A stretch of 64,000 nt of DNA from Aquarana catesbeiana (GCF_042186555.1 NC_133333.1:219792757-219856756); one strand, 5' to 3'; shown: positions 20,201-30,485, numbered from the stretch's first letter. The notes: generated by a model from the letters alone, not told the origin. Numbers and translations: made by a program.

Positions 20201-20800
20201 AGCCTCGTACACACGATCGGATTGTTCGGCAACAGAGCGTCAGACTTTTGTCCGAAGGGCGTGTGCCTGGATTTTGTCTTGCATACTAAGGGCACACAAT
20301 TGTCGGCCAACAAACACGAACATAGTGACGTACTACAAGAATACAAAGAGGAAGTTCAATTGTCAGGCGCCACCCTTTGGGCTCCTTCTGCTAATTTTGT
20401 GTTAGTAGAAGTTTGGTGAGTGATTAGCGCTTTTCATTTCGCGGCTTTTCAGTTCATTTCTGAATGCCCGTTCATCAACCAGCCATGTTGCGGACTCGGA
20501 GGAGATAACGTGTTATTTATTTTGGCCTTGGAGTTATTGCTTTGACCCAAGTCCAGTCCAGGAACAGGAGGAGGAGGATTTCTTGGACCAAAAATTGGTT
20601 GCTTTATTAATCGTGACCAATTATGTCATATGCCTTTGCTGCAGGAGCTCCAGGAGAATAATCCGGATGATTTTCGGAATTATCTCGGGATGACGGACCC
20701 CTGCTTTCACCAACTCTTGGAATTGTTGACCCCCTATATTAAGAAGCAGGACACATGCATGAGGCTTTTATTTAATTTTTTGGCTGAATAATAATGATTT
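20201..20800 (+). mobile_element. Harbinger transposon, 5' fragment
   Basis: TAA at 20198-20200 precedes AGCCTCGTACACACGATCGG, an end closely similar to the MITEs at 6659, 30052, 41500, 52140 and 52552. The subterminal landmarks are collinear with the MITE at 41500: CTTGCATAC, a CACAC block, GTGACGTAC, then GAAGTTCAAT. It then continues into transposase coding sequence (20597-20764), which none of the MITEs has. The 3' half and right end are missing; the sequence becomes unrelated by about 20800. Confidence 0.7.
20597..20764 (+). pseudogene. Harbinger transposase, N-terminal fragment
   Basis: A ~56-codon stretch reads MPLLQELQENNPDDFRNYLG, then MTDPCFHQLLELLTPYIKKQ, then DTCMR. This is the conserved N-terminal block of HARBI1-like Harbinger transposases: ELxxxDxxxFxxYLxMTxxxFxxLLxxxxPxIxKQDTxMR, which precedes the DDE nuclease domain. 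The frame is open across the block but runs into stops soon after CMR, and the catalytic domain is absent. No clear start codon is assigned upstream. In the family this protein acts with a Myb-like partner to bind element ends; no such partner gene is in the window. Confidence 0.8.
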
Positions 20801-20853
20801 GATTTGTTATATTTTCTAGATTTTTGGATGCATGGAATGCATTTTTTGGTTAA

Positions 20854-20965
20854 AGGGGTTGTAAACCTTTGAGGTTTTTCACCTCAATACATTCTATGCA
20901 TTGAGGTGAAAAACCTCCTGTAATGCTGCACCCCCCCCCCCCCCCCAGCCCCCATTTTAATATAA
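20854..20965. mobile_element. TTAA MITE fragment
   Basis: TTAA at 20850-20853 is followed by AGGGGTTGTAAACC and the hairpin TTTTTCACCTCAATACATTC with its inverse, then a C-run. This matches the reverse complement of the right end of the MITE at 17608. It breaks off at CCCCCATTTTA. Confidence 0.7.
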
Positions 20966-21612
20966 AACGTGAGCAGCGCTAAGAAACAGTGAAAAAACAT
21001 ATAAAGTGATGTATATGCAAACAATCAAGGGGTCCTAGAGGATCCAGAAATAACATATATGAAGCACAATTGACAAATATAAGTGCCAAAAAAAACAAAA
21101 AGGGTGGTAAAAATAAGTCCAAAAAGTAAAAACGTGAGTGAATGGATAATCAGTCCATAAAGAAAGGGAGAGGGAAATCCAACCAAAGATGTACGGATGA
21201 AGTAATTCAGTCACACAAACACCAGCATGTGAAAAAATCCACCACCGTGTGTGCTAAACGCTTACCAGATGGCAAGCTTTGGCAAGCTTGTATGGCAACC
21301 TGATAATCAATGCTGGAAACATCACACCACGGCTTTCAATGAAGGACCAGGACCAAACAAGGTAGCTCCATCCAACCCGACATTCAATAGGCAGGACCCG
21401 GAAAAATAATCAAACAACTGCTCTCCATAGTGTAAAATCGTAGAGACCAAGATTTAATGAGTTTAAAAGTTGCACTTACATGTAGGACAAGGATAAAAAC
21501 ATAAGGAAATAGCTGCAGCCGGCTGGCTAATGGACACCCGTTCAGGATGAGGTACGAGATACTCAGCGATGACGTCAGCGCGTCAACCATCCGACGTACG
21601 TTTCATCTCACG
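20966..21612 (-). mobile_element. probable Penelope-like element, 3' end
   Basis: Read on the minus strand, GATGAAACGTACGTCGGATG is followed by GACGCGCTGACGTCATCGC and about 500 bases of AT-rich tail (GAGTTTAAACTTGG-like, ATATGTTATTTCTGG). The GAAAC(G)TACG motif plus palindromic stem resembles the 3' strand of the hammerhead motif in vertebrate Penelope-like elements. No reverse transcriptase is present and the upstream hammerhead half is cut off by the palindrome at 21613. The family name is inference. Confidence 0.35.
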
Positions 21613-22602
21613 TTGATGGGGGCAAGGGCCTCATCCCCACAACCCTTGCCCGGTGGTTGTGGGGGTCTGCGGGCGGGGGGGCTTATTGGGGTCTGGAAGC
21701 CCCCTTTAACAAGGGGACCCCCAGATCCCAGCCCTCCCCCCTGTGTGAAATGGTAAGGGGGTACAAAAGTACCCCTACCATTTCAAAAATGTTAAAAATT
21801 ACAAGAGACAGTTTTTGACAATTCCTTTATTTAAATGCTTCTTCTTTCTTCTATCTTCTTTCTTCTATCTTCTATCTTCTATCTTCCTTCGGTTTCTTCC
21901 TCCATCTTCTTCTTCTGGTTATTCTGGTTCTTCCTCCAGTGTTCTCGTCCGGCATCTTCCTCCGTGGCGTCGGCATCTTCTTCCCTTCTTCTCCTCGGGC
22001 CGCTCCGCATCCATGATGGCATGGAGGAAGGCTTCCGCTGTGTGACGCTTCTCCTCTTCTGACGTTTCTTAAATAACGGAGGGCGGATCCACCCAGTGAC
22101 CCCGCCCCCCTCTGATGCACGGGGACTTGACGGGGACTTCCCTGTGGCATTCCCCGTGACGTCAGAAGGGGGCGGGGTTATGTAATGGGTGACGGCGGAG
22201 CAGCCCGAGGAGAAGAAGGGAAGAAGACGCCGACGCTGCGGAGGAAGATGCCGGACGAGAACACCGGAGGAAGAACCAGAAGAACCAGAAGAAGAAGATG
22301 GAGGAAGAAACCAAAGGAAGATAGAAGATAGAAGAAAGGAGATAGAAGATAGAAGAAAGAAGAAGCATTTAAATAAAGGAATTGTCAAAAACTGTCTCTT
22401 GTCATTTTTAACATTTTTGACAGTTTTTTTGTGAAATGGTAGGGGTACAAGTACCCCCTTACCATTTCACACAGGGGGGAAGGCCGGGATCTGGGGGTCC
22501 CCTTGTTAAAGGGGGCTTCCAGATTCCGATAAGCCCCCCGCCCGCAGACCCCCACAACCACCGGGCAAGGGTTGTGGGGATGAGGCCCTTGTCCTCATCA
22601 AC
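21613..22602. repeat. palindrome, 450-510-bp arms
   Basis: Left arm 21613-22124 and right arm 22153-22602 are separated by ~28 bases. Mirrored landmarks: CCACAACCCTTGCCCGGTGG and its complement, AAATGGTAAGGGGGTAC, TTGACAATTCCTTTATTTAA, and a CTTCTTCT/AGAAGAAG tract of ~250 bases. The left arm carries about 60 extra bases near its inner end. Long frames on both strands here are by-products of the purine/pyrimidine tracts. Confidence 0.9.
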
Positions 22603-23516
22603 ATGGGGACAAGGTGTTTTGGGGGGCTACCCCAAAGCACCCTCCCAATGTTGAGGGCATGTGGCCTGGTACGGTTCAGGGGGAGGGGCGTTCTCTCGTC
22701 CCCCCTCTATTTCTGCGGCCTGCCAGGTTGCGTGCTCGGATAAGGGTCTGGTATGGATTTTTGGGGGGACCCAACGCCATTTAAAAAAAAAATTTTGGCG
22801 CGGGGTACCCCTTAAAATCCATACCAGACCTGAAGGGTCTGGTATAGATTTTGAGGGGGCCCCCACGCCATTTTTTTTTTTTAATTTTGGCCGGGGTCCC
22901 ACTTAATATCCATACCAGACCTGAAGGGCCTGGTATGGAATTTAGGGGGATCCCCACGTCATTTTTTTTTTAAAATTTTGGTTCGGGGTTCCCCTGTGGG
23001 GAATTCCCATGCCGTTTTTTTCAATGAACTTTTATGTGTATTGTCGGACCGGCAATTCATTAATAGCCACGAGTAGTTTTAAATGACTTTTTTTCCTTTG
23101 AAATGTCATTTTGCTGTCAGACTGTTCTAAACACGGGAAACATGCGCCCCTTTACAGGCATACTATAGACACCCCCCAGGTACGAAATTTAAAGGAATAT
23201 TACACTTTTATTGTTTCACTTTAAGCATTATTAAAATAACTGCTCCTGAAAAAACGTCCGTTTTTAAAACTTTTTTTTGCAATGATTCTTGTCCCCTGGG
23301 GCAGGACCCAGGTCCCCAAACACTTTTTATGACAATACCATGCATATAAGCCTTTAAAATTAGCACTTTTGATTTCTCCCATAGACTTTTAAAGGGTGTT
23401 CCGCGTCTTTCGAATTTGCCGCGAACACCCCAAATTGTTCGCTGTTCGGAGAACTGGCAAACAGCCGATGTTTGAGTCGAACATGAGTTTGACTCGAACT
23501 CGAAGCTCATCCCTAC
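21613..23516. mobile_element. palindromic frog repeat and its extension
   Basis: A ~1-kb palindrome (21613-22602) is followed by an unmatched extension to 23516. The extension has four GGTCTGGTAT...CCATACCAGACC inverted modules (22748-22935) and ends TCGAAGCTCATCCCTA. The reverse complement TAGGGATGAGCTTCG is an end seen widely in frog DNA transposons. The left counterpart of the extension is missing, as if the left side was truncated when it joined the upstream sequence. No coding domain is present. Confidence 0.6.
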
Positions 23517-24239
23517 TAAGCACTAGCAAAGCTTATCTACAAAATACTTGTCGTCTTTAAGCCTTGTAAATATCTAATGAATATAAGATCAAAATTGCTG
23601 GAAAAATTTACATAATTATCCAAATCAAGGTTCCAATGTAAATAGAAATGGCAGATTGTAGATTGGGCTTCTTATAAATCCCAATGCAGGTACAATGATT
23701 GATAGCAGGCGGACTGAATTCCAAAGAGGGGGTGCAGCATGAGAGGAGTTCTGAGGACAAATAATTCCGCCCCCCCCCTCCCCCGTCCCGCTCTGTGATT
23801 GGTTGTTCTAATGATCGTTCTGCAGAGTCAGGACGATGAGATTTTAATCTAAGTTTTGTCTACATGAACACATCCCATCTTTCATTCTCTTTTAATCTTG
23901 TTGGGTTTATCTTACTTTTTCTAAATATCTCAGCAAGTTAATGTACTGCGGCTTTTAGTAGCAAGACGACGAGCGAAGCGGTAATAAAAATATTGCTGAA
24001 TGGTAATAAATTGTATCAGTTATTCAAATAAAACACTTTTATTGTTTCCAGTAACAGTTTTCTAGCAATAATTCTTCAGTATGTATCATAATTAACACAG
24101 AGATATGTAATATACAGACTGTGTCGCTCCATAATAACCCGAGAATGGAATCAATAGATTAATATTTGGCTCCTGGTTGGAGGTCCAGCAGCTGCTCCGT
24201 CGTTTCTTAATAAAAATTCAGATTCCAATTGTTCTATGT
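23517..24239. other. unassigned, apparently single-copy
   Basis: No repeat or exon is recognised. 23520-23680 and 23860-24130 are AT-rich and lack transposon ends. Confidence 0.4.
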
Positions 24240-24247
24240 GTCTAGGA

Positions 24248-24432
24248 CAGTATTTCTCAACTCCAGTCTTCAAGGCGCCCCAACAAGTCATGTTTTCAGG
24301 ATTTCCATTATTTTGCACAGGTGATTTGATCGGTTGCACTGCCTTAGTAATTACCACAGCCGTTTCATCTGAGGGAAATCCTGAAAACATGACCTGTTGG
24401 GGCACCTTGAGGACTGGAGTTGAGAAACACTG
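24248..24432. mobile_element. hAT-like MITE, 185 bp
   Basis: Ends CAGTATTTCTCAACTCCAGT and ACTGGAGTTGAGAAACACTG are inverted. GTCTAGGA at 24240-24247 and 24433-24440 is a perfect 8-bp duplication. An inner inverted pair, CATGTTTTCAGGATTTCC with its partner, makes it nearly a complete fold-back. Confidence 0.9.
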
Positions 24433-24471
24433 GTCTAGGAAACTACTCCGAGTAATATCAATACTCCTACT

Positions 24472-25617
24472 CAGTGCCGGGACAAGGTCATCCGGTGCCC
24501 AGGGCGAAGATGAAAAACTGCGCCCCCCCCCCCCCCGTGAAAAGCTACAGCGCCTACAGACGATGGGATCTATACTAATGCATCAGTGACAGTGCATTAA
24601 CCCCCTTCCTGCTGCATATTACCAATACCATTGCTAATTAAGCAAACTCCCCTCAGAGACTGCAGACATGATACAAGAGATCAATGCAGTCTCACCAGTG
24701 CCCATCAAATGCAGCCTACAGCTGTGCCCATCAATGCCGCCTCACTATGCCCATAATTGCAGCCTCACTGTGCCCATAATCACAGCCTCTGTGACCATAA
24801 TCGCAGCCTCTCTGTGCCCATAGTTTCAGCCCCTCTCTCTCTGCCCATAATCGCAGCCTCTCTGTGACCATAATCGCAGCCTCTGTGACCATAATCACAG
24901 CCTCTGTGACCATAATCGCAGCCTCTCTCTCCCTGTGACCATAATCGCAGCCTGTGAGACCATAATCACAGCCTCTCTCTCTGTAAACATAATCGCAGCC
25001 TCTGTGCCCATAATTGCAGCCTCTCTGTGACCAAAATCACAGCCTGTGAGACCATAATCACAGCCTCTCTCTCTGTAAACATAATCGGAGCCTCTGTGCC
25101 CATAATTGCAGCCTCACTGTGACCATAATCGCAGCCTCTGTGACCATAATCGCAGCCTCTCTCTCTGTGACCATAATCGCAGCCTCTGTGACCATAATCA
25201 CAGCCTGTGAGACCATAATCACAGCCTCTCTCTCTGTAAACATAATCGCAGCCTCTGTGCCCATAATTGCAGCCTCTCTGTGACCATAATCGCAGCCTCT
25301 GTGACCATAATTGCAGCCTCTCTGTGACCATAATCGCAGCCTCTGTGACCATAATTGCAGCCTCTCTGTGACCATAATCGCAGCCTCTGTGACCATAATT
25401 GCAGCCTCTCTGTGACCATAATCGCAGCCTCTCTCTCTGTGACCATATTTTCAGCCTCATGCCTATGAATGCAGACTCACCATAGCCTGCCCTGGATGGA
25501 TCATACAGCCACAGATCAAAGCAGTCTGTAGTGTGGCCTCTACTGCGCCCCCCTTCCTCCAGTAAATGGTCCCGCCCAGGGCATCCGCCCCTTCTGCCCA
25601 CCCCTTGTACCGGCCTG
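24472..25617. mobile_element. hAT-like element carrying a minisatellite
   Basis: It starts CAGTGCCGGGACAAGG and ends CCTTGTACCGGCCTG. CTCCTACT at 24464-24471 and 25618-25625 is a perfect 8-bp duplication. GCCCAGGGCG near the left end is mirrored near the right (CGCCCAGGGC). About two thirds of the element is minisatellite. There is no transposase. Confidence 0.85.
24690..25470. repeat. minisatellite, ~21-bp unit
   Basis: About 35 copies of a unit like GTGACCATAATCGCAGCCTC, with CTCT expansions changing unit length. Larger blocks repeat, for example AGACCATAATCACAGCC at 24957, 25050 and 25209. The minus strand lacks stops over long distances for this reason only. Confidence 0.9.
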
Positions 25618-26068
25618 CTCCTACTACACACCTCCCTCACACAATACTCCTACTACACACCTCCCTCACACAATACTCTTTCTACACACCTCCCTCACAC
25701 AATACTCCTACTACACACCTCCCTCACACAATACTCCTACTACACACCTCCCTCACGCAATACTCCTACTACACACTTCCTCACACAATACTCCTACTAC
25801 ACACTTCCTCACACAATACTCCTACTACACACCTCCTTCATATGATACTCCTTCTACACACCTCCCTCACACGATACTCCTGCTACACACCTCCCTCACA
25901 CAATACTCCTACTACACACTTCCTCACACAATACTCCTACTACACACTTCCTCACACAATACTCCTACACACTTCCTCACACAATACTCCTACTACACAC
26001 CTCCTTCATATGATACTCCTACTACACACCTCCCTCACAAAATACTCCTACTACACGCCTCCTCAGAC
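25618..26068. repeat. minisatellite, 28-29-bp unit
   Basis: About 16 copies of a unit beginning CTCCTACTACACACCTCCCT and ending CACACAATA. The first eight bases of the array are the right target duplication of the hAT element at 24472. Its left flank, CAATACTCCTACT, matches a unit junction. Confidence 0.9.
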
Positions 26069-26179
26069 ATCTCAAGTCTCTCGCGAGGTGCGGGAGATGC
26101 CTGCTTTTCTGCGGCGGCTCCTGCAAGTTTCAAGGCCTGTTTAGACCCCTGACATCTCACCAAAGCCTCCCCAAAAATA

Positions 26180-26445
26180 TATAAAAAAATATTGTAAGAA
26201 AATTCTAAAAAAATGAAAAAGTGTTTAAAAAATAAATAAAAAACTACTGACACCACTCTCCCTTGCCCTACCAACACTGTTCACTGCCCCAACCCCCTCC
26301 CCCCAAAAAGCATTGTGAAAAAAAAATTAAAAACAAATTAAATTGTAAAAAAATCAATTATTAAAAATAAAAAAACTACTGACACCGTCCACATACCACC
26401 CACCCCCACCCCCTTCCCCAGAAGCACTGCGAAAAGAATATTGAA
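26180..26445. repeat. imperfect tandem duplication, ~139 bp
   Basis: AAAAAACTACTGACACC recurs at 26237 and 26376, each followed by a C-rich tract and a GCA(T/C)TG(T/C)GAAAA block. The intervening sequence is A-rich. Confidence 0.55.
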
Positions 26446-27651
26446 ATGAGTTTCTGCAGGTTGAGATAGCAGCCGCTAGCGAAAATCGCAAGAGAATCTG
26501 ACAGGCTGGTTGTACCTAAGTTGATCGATTGATCAACTTGGTACATTCAGCCTGCCCATTAACAGTTCGAATCGAGATTTGATCTGTGTATGGCCGGCCT
26601 TAAGGCTCTTTATAGTTCAAAAAACCCACAGAGAGGATTCCCCCATCCACCTTGATTGTGTACCTGGGGGAATCTATTCTTTGTTTTTTTTTCGAGCAAC
26701 CTGCTGGCTGATCAACAAAAAAACTGATACGTGTGTGGCCAGCTTAACAAGACCTAGTAAATATGATTCTGTGATGTTTTTTGAACTGTAAAGAGCCTTG
26801 TGACTATTCTCATCTTCCTAGCACCCCTCCCTCCTGCAGGTTCTGAGAGAAGTAAGCCACAAATGTCTAGATATATATGGAAAAAGGAGAAAAGTTATTA
26901 CAACCTTGGTGGTGCCCTCTCTGACCCCGCCCGCCCTAGGCACACGCCAATGAGTGTTATTATAATAAACACCCCCCACCTCGTTTTTGAGGTATGATGT
27001 GTTATTTGTTCCTATTCTCCTTTTCCAGGCCCGCCGTAGATATCCATAACTCTATAAGCATTTATTGATTCCCTTCTTTGTTTGGTTTTGTGTTGTGATT
27101 TATTTGCGTTGTGTTCTCCTGCAGGTGTTGTGGAAAGTATTGTTACAGTAACAATGAGAGCGACGGGCTCTGGGCTCGGCTGGTGGATAAGTTAGACATA
27201 TCGGAGGAGCGAGCGTTTAGCAAAGAGGAGCGGAGGGATGACTGCGGCGGTTTCCGCTCTGTAGACATCTTGAAATGATGCTATTAATTCTCTACAGCTC
27301 CGGAATCCTAAACACACATCTCCGTCTAGAGAGCCAGCAGCAATTAATCATCGGCAGGCACAATTAGCAACACATAATCTCACTTCTAGAGCGGGAATAG
27401 GAGGCTGGCGCAGAGGCAGGATCGCCAAAAGCGGGTTTCCAGGGGGGCAACGCGGGGACGTCTGAAGGGCAAACGTTGCGGAAGAAGATTTTGTGAGTCC
27501 AGAAGAAGACGGATCAGCATGGATAATTCGAAACATCACTGTTAGTATTCAGAAACATCTGGGCAAAAAATGTAAAAGACAACCAGTTCACAAAGACGCG
27601 TTTCGACCTCTCAAGTAGCCCTAAATAGGAGCTGAACCACACCTATTGATG
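26446..27651. other. mostly unassigned; possible conserved non-coding DNA
   Basis: 26599-26622 (AAGGCTCTTTATAGTTCAAA) is inverted at 26777-26799 and probably bounds a small degraded MITE. 27100-27560 looks single-copy with no transposon ends: it has TTAATTCTCTACAGCTCCGG and AGCAGCAATTAATCATCGGC but no convincing exon. 27570-27640 contains AAGACGCGTTTCGACC, the reverse of a GGTCGAAACGCG motif found at ends of some frog retroelements. Confidence 0.4.
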
Positions 27652-27659
27652 CTTTACTA

Positions 27660-27807
27660 CAGGGATCTTCAAACTACAGCCCTCCAGCTGTTGTGGAACT
27701 ACACGTCACATAAGGCATTGTAAAAGTTTGACATTCACAGACATGACTAGGCATGATGGGAATTGTAGTTCCTGAACAACTGGAGGGCCATAGTTTGAAG
27801 ACCCCTG
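27660..27807. mobile_element. hAT-like MITE, 148 bp
   Basis: The ends CAGGGATCTTCAAACTACAG and AGTTTGAAGACCCCTG are inverted, with CCCTCCAGCTG subterminal. CTTTACTA at 27652-27659 and 27808-27815 is a perfect 8-bp duplication. Confidence 0.9.
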
Positions 27808-27873
27808 CTTTACTACATGGAAAGTATAATGAGGAGTAACCCATAGCAAAAAAAACAATAACAAAATTCTTAA

Positions 27874-28729
27874 AGGGGTTGTAAACCCTTGTGCATACCT
27901 CCCAACTGTCCCTGATTTTGAGGGACTGTCCCTGATTTGGAGCAATGTCCCTCTGTCCCTCTTTCCTCCTCATTTGTCACTCATTCTGGTCCGATCTATA
28001 TAGTTGTATATAAAATGCACAATTTATTGTTTAAAAAGTGTTTCTCGGCGCTAAACCTTTTATCCAATTTCTAAATTGCTGCATTTGTAAATTTTAAAAG
28101 TCAATGTAAAGGAATAGTAGTGGTAAAAAAAATACCCTTGTGGATTTAATTAACCTCTTTTTGGTTAATTCTCCTTTAAGGGGGTGTGGCAGGGGGGGCG
28201 TGTCCTATGCCTACATACGTTTGCTAGTAGGTGTCCCTCATTCCCATCTCAAAAAGTTGGGAGGTGTGCCCTTGTGTTTTTTCACCTTAATGCATCCTAT
28301 ACATTAAGGTGAAAATACACCTGGCAGTGACCGGCCCCCCAGCCCCCCCCCCCCCCCCATTTTACTTACCTGAACCCTCGAACTTGGCCCACGGGGACGC
28401 GCTGTCTCTCTGCCCGGGGTTCTCGGCTCTTGATTGGATAGATTGATAACAGCGCAGCCCTTGGCTCTCGCTGCTCTCAATCAAATCCAATGATGCGAGT
28501 GCCGGGGGGCGGGGCCGAGTCCTGCATTCGGCTTCTATGGAAGGTAACCCCCTTGGGGAAGCGCTTCTTCTATGGGGTTATCAGATGTGGGGAGGAGCCC
28601 CGAGAGCCGCCTGGGGACCCCAGAAGAGCAGGTTCGGGGCCACTCTGTGCAAAACGAGCTGCACAGTGGAGGTAAGTATGACATGTTTGTTATTTATTTA
28701 AAAAACAACATTTTACCTTTACAATCACT
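27874..28729. mobile_element. TTAA MITE (AGGGGTTGTAAA family) with nested hAT MITE
   Basis: TTAA at 27870-27873 and 28730-28733 flanks ends AGGGGTTGTAAACC and CCTTTACAATCACT. It includes the CACCTTAATGCATCC hairpin and the conserved block GAGCTGCACAGTGGAGGTAA. A 375-bp hAT-like MITE interrupts it 20 bases from the left end. Confidence 0.8.
27894..28268. mobile_element. hAT-like MITE (CATACCTCCCAACTG family)
   Basis: Ends CATACCTCCCAACTGTCCCT and AAAGTTGGGAGGTGTG are inverted. CCCTTGTG at 27886-27893 and 28269-28276 is a perfect 8-bp duplication. A second copy is at 40750, and a fragment lies between microsatellites at 43662. Confidence 0.9.
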
Positions 28730-28882
28730 TTAAGTATTTACCATCTACATACTAAAGGAGTTAAATCTCTCTATACTAAAATACACACACACACAATGGA
28801 TATACACATACACTAAATTTGTCAAAACTATTGGGTCGTCTGCCTTTGCATGCACAAGAACTTGAATGGCATCTCAGTCTTA

Positions 28883-29281
28883 GGCCCCTTTCACATGAGG
28901 CGGACTCTGTTTCTACAGAGCCCGCCTCGGTCCGCCGGCTCAGCGGGAGATCTGTCCATTGATTTCCGCTGAGCCGGCGGATGACAGGTCCCTCTCTGCT
29001 CACTGAGCGGGGAGGGGCTTGTCAGGCGCCGCTGCCGCCTATGGAGGGATCGGACGAAAACGGATAGTGTGTCCGTTTTCGTCAAATCTCACCCGATCCG
29101 ATAGTGACGGATCTGGACGTAGAGCCATCCGTCTGCTTTTAGTGGATCGGATGGGGTCGGATGTCAGCGGACATGTCTCCGCTGACATCCGACGCTCCAT
29201 AGGCTAACATGGATCGCCCGTTCAGGTCCGCCGTCAAAACTGACAGGCGGACCTGAACGGTCCGACCGTGTGAAAGGGGCC
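28883..29281. mobile_element. Harbinger-like MITE (GGCCCCTTTCACA family)
   Basis: Starts GGCCCCTTTCACATGAGGCG and ends TGTGAAAGGGGCC. TTA at 28880-28882 and 29282-29284 is a direct 3-bp duplication; the sister Tc1 copy at 15419 has a single TTA there. The interior contains GTCCGCTG/CAGCGGAC-type palindromes. There is no coding capacity. Confidence 0.9.
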
Positions 29282-29791
29282 TTAGTCCGTAGGGTTCAAT
29301 ATTGAGTTGGCCCACCCTTTGCAGCTATAACAGCTTCAACTCTTCTGGGAAAGCTGTCCACAAGGTTTAGGAGTGTGTCTATGGGAATGTTTGACCATTC
29401 TTCCAAAAGCTCATTTGTGAGGTCCAGCACTGTTGTGGGATGAGAAGGCCAGTCTCTGCTCTAGTTCATACCAAAGGTGTTCTATCAGGTTCAGGTCAGG
29501 ACTCTGTGCAGGCCAGTCAAGTTCCTCCACCCCAAGCATGCTTATCCATGTCTTTTATGGACCTTGCTTTGTGCACTGATGTGCAGTCATGTTGGAACAG
29601 GAAGGGGCCATCTCCACAAATGAAATTGTCCAAAATGTCTTGGTATGCTGACACCTTTAAGAGTTCCCTTCACTGGAACTAAGGGGCCCAACCCAACCCC
29701 TGAAAAACAACCCCACACCATAATCCCCACTCCATTAAATGATTTGGACCAGTGCACAAAGCAAGGTCCATGAAGACATGGATGAGCGAGT

Positions 29792-30040
29792 TTGGGGTGG
29801 AGGAACTTGACTGGCCTGCTCAGTCATCACCTCAACCCGATAGAACACCTTTGGGATGAATTAGAGCAGAGACTGCGAGCCAGGCCTTCTCGTCCAACAT
29901 CAGTGCCTGACCTCACAAATGCTCTTCTGGAAGAATGGTCAAACATTCCCATAGACACACTCCTAAACCTTGTGGACAGCCTTCCCAGAAGAGTTGAAGC
30001 TGTTATAGCTGCAAAGGGTGGGCCAACTCAATATTGAACC
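29792..30040 (+). pseudogene. Tc1-like transposase, C-terminal end
   Basis: The frame carries NPIEHLWDELEQRLRARPSR, with the last catalytic Glu of the DD34E domain. It then reads PDLTNALLEEWSNIPIDTLL and LVDSLPRRVEAVIAAKGGPT before a stop at 30038-30040. This is the standard C-terminus of the family. The sequence just before NPIEHLW is frameshifted relative to the copy at 15784. An inverted partial copy lies in the left arm around 29440-29560. Confidence 0.85.
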
Positions 30041-30051
30041 CTACAGACTAA

Positions 30052-30485
30052 TGCCCCGTACACACGGTCGGATTTTCCGATGGAAAATGTGTGATAGGAC
30101 CTTGTTGTCGGAAATTCCGACCGTGTGTTGGCTCCATCACACATTTTCCATCGGATTTTCCGACACACAAAGTTTGAGAGCAGGCTATAAAATTTTCCGA
30201 CAACAAAATCCGTTGTCGGAATTTCCGATAGTGTGTAGACAAATTCGACGCACAAAGTGCCACACATGCTCAGAATAAATAAAGAGATGAAAGCTATTGG
30301 CTACTGCCCCGTTTATAGTCCCGACGTACGTGTTTTACGTCACCGCGTTCAGAATGATCGAATTTTCCGACAACTTTGTGTGACCGTGTGTATTCAAGAC
30401 AAGTTTGAGCCAACATCCGTCGGAAAAAATCCTAGGATTTTGTTGTTGGAATGTCCGAACAAAGTCTGACCGTGTGTACGGGGCA
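30052..30485. mobile_element. Harbinger-like MITE, copy B
   Basis: Starts TGCCCCGTACACACGGTCGG and ends GTGTACGGGGCA. The flanks are TAA (30049-30051) and TTA (30486-30488), reverse complements of each other. The empty site known from the sister Tc1 element reads GACTAAGACTGGG. It is the same subfamily as copy A but reversed. Confidence 0.9.

Noticed and set aside
21835..22434. Open frames on both strands rich in Ser/Phe or Glu/Arg
   Set aside because: They mirror each other across a palindrome with (TTC)-like tracts.
24690..26068. CRISPR-like array
   Set aside because: The regularly spaced repeats have no unique spacers; units are contiguous minisatellite copies in a vertebrate-type genome.
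24966..26144. Long open frames (up to 224 codons) on both strands
   Set aside because: Both follow the ~21-bp and 28-29-bp minisatellites exactly.
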